Shown: positions 63,282 through 64,000 of the stretch, piece after piece | How positions within the stretch are numbered: position 1 is the first letter of the stretch | Layout: each line of letters begins with the position of its first letter | Source of the DNA: Cornus controversa | Taxonomy: Eukaryota; Streptophyta; Magnoliopsida; Cornales; Cornaceae | Direction of reading: 5' to 3' | DNA: 64,000 bases | Assembly: GCA_026545225.1 (NCBI GenBank) | Contig: CM048847.1 | Span: forward strand, 13,945,835-14,009,834 | Program-made: the position numbers and the translations under genes | Notes under the pieces: generated by a model | Database searches by the model: none | What the model was told of the DNA's origin: nothing | The model's input: the letters and a program-made list of their open reading frames with translations, nothing else

Positions 63282-64000
63282 ATGGTTGGTAGCTTACAAA
63301 TTGTTTCCTTCAGATGTCCAAACGGTCGAATTTGGAACAAAGCACCATACGATTGTGATGAAGATCGGATTGACATGTTCGTCACTTCTTTTGGATGCTT
63401 TGATGGTCTAATTTGGAAAAAAGAAACTTACGATTCTGATTATGGCACGACTTCTCAAGGAATGGGTTTTTGAATCAGAACAACTCAAACAAAACTTGTT
63501 TAAAATCCTCGATAGCTTGGGAATTGTTTCTTTTACTTGTCCAGATGGTTGAAGTTGGCATAGAGCACCATACGGTTGTGATCATTCATGGGTGCAGCAT
63601 GGAATTACTCTTTTCGATTCAGGACGTCCTGACGGTTGAATTTGGCATAAAGCAACGTATAATTCTAGGTATGGCACGATTTCACGTGGATTGGACTTTT
63701 CGAATCAGGACAGGTCAAACCAAACAAGTTCAAAACCGTTGTTGTCATTCTCTATTCTTCTAGACATCCAGATGGTCAATTCTAGGACAAAGCACCATAC
63801 GGTTGTGGTCATGCCTGGTTATTGCAAGCAATAGTTCTTTCGACTCAGAACAACTCAAACAAACATGGATGAAGATCGGATCGACATGCTCGTCGTTTCT
63901 TTGGGACGCTTTGATGGTTTCATTTAGAAAAAAGCAGCGTACGATTACTATTATGGCACGACTTCTCTTGGAATGTGGTTTTCTAATCATAACAACTCAA
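63282..64000 (+). repeat. Partial monomer, C with B tail, cut by window end
   Basis: Starts like B/C, carries the C markers (caaaccaaac, tctaga near 63762, ctaggacaaagcacc), then a B tail (gacgcttt, gcagcg, aatcataac). It does not match the B monomer (59603) that begins the previous pentamer, so the pentamer pattern does not continue unchanged past 63281. Confidence 0.85.

Larger units (their letters stand above)
1..64000 (+). repeat. Satellite DNA array, ~736-bp monomer, head to tail
   Basis: The whole window is one tandem array. The landmark start of the monomer (atggttggtagctt) recurs at 125, 862, 1597, 2334 and so on to 63282, almost always 735-737 bp apart and always on the same strand. 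No non-satellite sequence interrupts it. Monomer types are A (737 bp), B (735 bp), a later type C, and mosaics of these. Known biology: long homogeneous arrays like this are typical of eukaryotic centromeres, pericentromeres, knobs or subtelomeric heterochromatin; which of these applies cannot be told from sequence alone. Family and host were not recognised. Confidence 0.98.

Noticed and set aside
1..64000. CRISPR array
   Set aside because: The repeat unit is 736 bp, there are no short repeats with unique spacers, and no cas genes.
1..64000. LTR retrotransposon or other mobile element with repeated internal units
   Set aside because: No long terminal repeats, primer-binding site, polypurine tract, target-site duplication or reverse transcriptase/transposase motif was seen.

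Overview
The window is one uninterrupted block of tandemly repeated satellite DNA. I found no protein-coding gene, RNA gene, transposable element, CRISPR array or unique sequence in it. All copies run head to tail in the same orientation. The basic unit is a monomer of about 736 bp (39% GC in the first A copy, by hand count). There are 86 complete or internally deleted monomers plus a partial one at each end. A satellite array of this kind and length points to a eukaryotic nuclear chromosome, most likely a centromeric, pericentromeric or heterochromatic knob-like region. The six inner subunits (four full-length ones of 139-144 bp) are near nucleosome size, as in many plant centromeric satellites. 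CpG is not depleted, which argues against a heavily methylated vertebrate satellite. I did not recognise the family, so a plant host is only a weak preference.

Each monomer is itself degenerate: it consists of six diverged subunits of about 81, 143, 87, 139, 144 and 143 bp, two of which look like the long subunit with roughly 55-60 bp missing. Two main monomer types, A (737 bp) and B (735 bp), differ at about 35 positions (roughly 95% identical, counted by eye), including two 1-bp indels. A third type, C, and several A/B/C mosaics appear only in the right-hand part.

Layout: (1) 1-32508, a very homogeneous array of 22 AB dimers of exactly 1472 bp, preceded by a 124-bp partial B; (2) 32509-36789, six monomers with a 135-bp deletion, A/B hybrids and conversion-like patches; (3) 36790-43413, regular AB dimers again; (4) 43414-47827, two copies of a 2207-bp trimer where type C first appears; (5) 45621-55923, two copies of a 5151/5152-bp heptamer whose first three monomers are the second trimer copy; (6) 55924-63281, two copies of a 3679-bp pentamer; (7) 63282-64000, a partial monomer. 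The window therefore records a change from a dimeric higher-order repeat to larger nested ones, built by unequal exchange, gene conversion and segmental tandem duplication.

Open reading frames up to 181 codons recur in every copy but are by-products of the repeat. They occur in several overlapping frames on both strands, they differ between A and B through frameshifting indels and stop changes, and nothing about them resembles a protein family. All positions were read by eye; silent differences between copies may have been missed.
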